From Ignavibacteriales bacterium (lineage in GTDB: Bacteria; Bacteroidota; Ignavibacteria; Ignavibacteriales; Melioribacteraceae): 8,016 bases of DNA. The number at the start of each line of letters is the position of its first letter. The first letter of the stretch is position 1. The notes beneath the pieces are model-generated. The model worked only from the letters and a program-made list of their open reading frames with translations, was not told where the DNA came from and made no database searches. Of this stretch, positions 6,759 through 8,016 are shown piece by piece. The DNA lies in contig JAGVBL010000296.1 of NCBI GenBank assembly GCA_020059785.1, forward strand, positions 1 through 8,016, in the 5' to 3' direction. Both the position numbers and the translations under genes were made by a program.

Positions 6759-8016
6759 TTGAAACCCGATAGTTCTAATGATAATAGCACAGTAATTATT
6801 CCGCCCGAGGATGGAAGTCTTAAAAGATTTATTCCAGAAAGAAAATTCAGTATTAAAAATACATTTGCCGGATTAGCATATCCAAACTATCGGCTCTGGT
6901 TCTGGGGACAGATGGTTTCGCTTTTCGGATCATGGATGCAATCGACTGCATTTGCGTTTTTCATTTTCGAGCTTACAAAATCTCCTGCTTACCTTGGATA
7001 TGTTGGATTTGCAAGCGGAGTACCCGCATGGATCTTCTCATTCTATGGCGGTGTTGCAGCAGATAGACTTAACAGAAGAAATATTCTATATGCAACACAA
7101 ACAGCAATGATGATGATGGCTTTTCTCCTTGCAATATTTACATTCACAGGAATTATTAAAGCATGGCATCTGTTAATTTTTGCATTCTTCAGCGGAATTG
7201 CTAACGCCTTTGATGCCCCCACAAGACATGCATTTGTAAATGAACTGGTTGATAAAGAAGATCTTGTAAATGCCATAGCGCTTAACTCTACAATGTTTAA
7301 TACAGCAACTGCCGTTGGTCCGGCTTTAGGCGGAATTACATATGCACTATTTGGCCCGGCATGGTGTTTTACAATTAATGGCGTAACATTTCTTGCGGTG
7401 CTTTATAACTTAAAAAGGATGAATCTGAAAAAGACCGTACATTATCACCATGGTAATTCGGTATTTAAAGAAGTTGCAGAAGCGGTTAATTATATTAAGA
7501 CAAGCAACATAATTCGCGAGGTTCTCTTAATTACTGCCATGCTTAGTATGTTTGGAATGGGATTAGTAACATTATTCCCGGCATGGGCTGTAGAAATATT
7601 ACATGGCGATTCTACAACAAATGGATTCCTTCAATCTGCAAGAGGATTGGGAGCAGTAATATTTGCGTTAATTATTGCTACCATCAACAAGTATATTGAC
7701 CGCGGTAAGTATTTAATGTATAGTGTTATCACTTTACCTGTAATGATTTTCATATTCTCGTTTAACCGCTCACTATTAATTTCGATGATTCTTCTGGTAA
7801 TAATCGGCGGACTTATAATTGTACAATTCAATCTATCTAATGGATTGATACAAACTCTGGTAGAAGAAAAATTCAGAGGACGGGTTTTAAGCTTTTACAC
7901 ATTCACTTTTTTTGCTTTGTATCCATTGGGCTCTTTATGGATTGGTTACATAGCAGAACATTCTGGAATAACAACCGCGGTATTAATCAATTCTATTATT
8001 CTATTTATATTCTTTA
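6759..8016 (+). CDS. MFS transporter, EntS-like (MFS_3), 3' end cut by the window
   Basis: A frame of 419 codons is open from the TTG at 6759 to the right edge. It encodes an inner-membrane carrier of the major facilitator superfamily. A hydrophilic N-terminal tail of about 40 residues is followed by the first helix (about 47-70). The hallmark motif A lies between helices 2 and 3: GGVAADRLNRR at 97-107, with Asp102 and Arg103. FDAPTRHAFVNELV (151-164), ALNSTMFNTATAVGPALGG (174-192) and the second-half EEKFRGRVLSFY (369-380) are typical of the MFS_3/enterobactin-exporter-like group. About eleven membrane segments are present, so only the last part is missing. The family exports siderophores, drugs or other small molecules driven by the proton gradient; the substrate here is unknown. 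The TTG start is chosen because TAA at 6753-6755 closes the frame and AGGAA precedes it; the next ATG would cut into helix 1. It follows hemB by 62 bases and may share its transcript. Confidence 0.9.
   Translation, partial: MKPDSSNDNSTVIIPPEDGSLKRFIPERKFSIKNTFAGLAYPNYRLWFWGQMVSLFGSWMQSTAFAFFIFELTKSPAYLGYVGFASGVPAWIFSFYGGVAADRLNRRNILYATQTAMMMMAFLLAIFTFTGIIKAWHLLIFAFFSGIANAFDAPTRHAFVNELVDKEDLVNAIALNSTMFNTATAVGPALGGITYALFGPAWCFTINGVTFLAVLYNLKRMNLKKTVHYHHGNSVFKEVAEAVNYIKTSNIIREVLLITAMLSMFGMGLVTLFPAWAVEILHGDSTTNGFLQSARGLGAVIFALIIATINKYIDRGKYLMYSVITLPVMIFIFSFNRSLLISMILLVIIGGLIIVQFNLSNGLIQTLVEEKFRGRVLSFYTFTFFALYPLGSLWIGYIAEHSGITTAVLINSIILFIFF

Noticed and set aside
7043..7831. Two - strand open frames within the MFS gene
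   Set aside because: They are antisense to conserved membrane helices and motif A, with no independent support.
1..8016. tRNA, rRNA, CRISPR array, transposase or known riboswitch
   Set aside because: I looked for cloverleaf-like blocks, regularly spaced direct repeats with spacers and transposase motifs and found none.

Overview
The window is an AT-rich bacterial chromosome segment, densely coded and mostly on the + strand. Its centre is a split haem-biosynthesis cluster. The protein styles suggest the Bacteroidota/Chlorobi/Ignavibacteria group: a Dcp-type M3 peptidase whose signal peptide ends in Asn-Ala|Gln, an oxygen-dependent HemY/HemG-type oxidase, an orphan S23-type four-helix-bundle gene and an EntS-like MFS protein. 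Purine-rich Shine-Dalgarno sequences precede several genes (713-720, 1739-1743, 5704-5707, 6748-6752). That fits Ignavibacteria-like lineages better than classical Bacteroidia, which usually lack them. This placement is inference; there is no rRNA here to settle it.

Layout. Positions 1-546 (- strand) hold the 5' part of an ATP-grasp protein that runs off the left edge. Positions 547-725 are a divergent intergenic region. Six + strand genes follow with gaps of only 20-68 bases: hemH (ferrochelatase, 726-1679, TTG start), dcp-like secreted M3 metallopeptidase (1748-3841), hemY/hemG (3877-5259), a small four-helix-bundle protein (5280-5666), hemB (porphobilinogen synthase, 5713-6696) and an MFS transporter (from 6759, TTG start, cut by the right edge). 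I see no convincing terminator between them, so they are probably co-transcribed.

How they work together. HemB makes porphobilinogen early in tetrapyrrole synthesis. HemY oxidises the porphyrinogen and HemH inserts iron at the end. The middle enzymes (HemA/L, C, D, E, N) are not here. The ferrochelatase has Leu where coproporphyrin ferrochelatases have the iron-site Tyr, which points to the classical protoporphyrin route. The peptidase, four-helix protein and MFS transporter have no obvious haem role.

The most unusual structure is around the four-helix-bundle gene. It is enclosed by an imperfect inverted repeat (5258-5281 with 5673-5696, 21 of 24 positions complementary). One arm begins within the hemY stop codon and the other ends just before the hemB ribosome binding site. 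The arrangement resembles the intervening-sequence cassettes of 23S rRNA that carry the same protein family, but here it sits between two protein-coding genes. No stretch over 300 bases lacks a gene.
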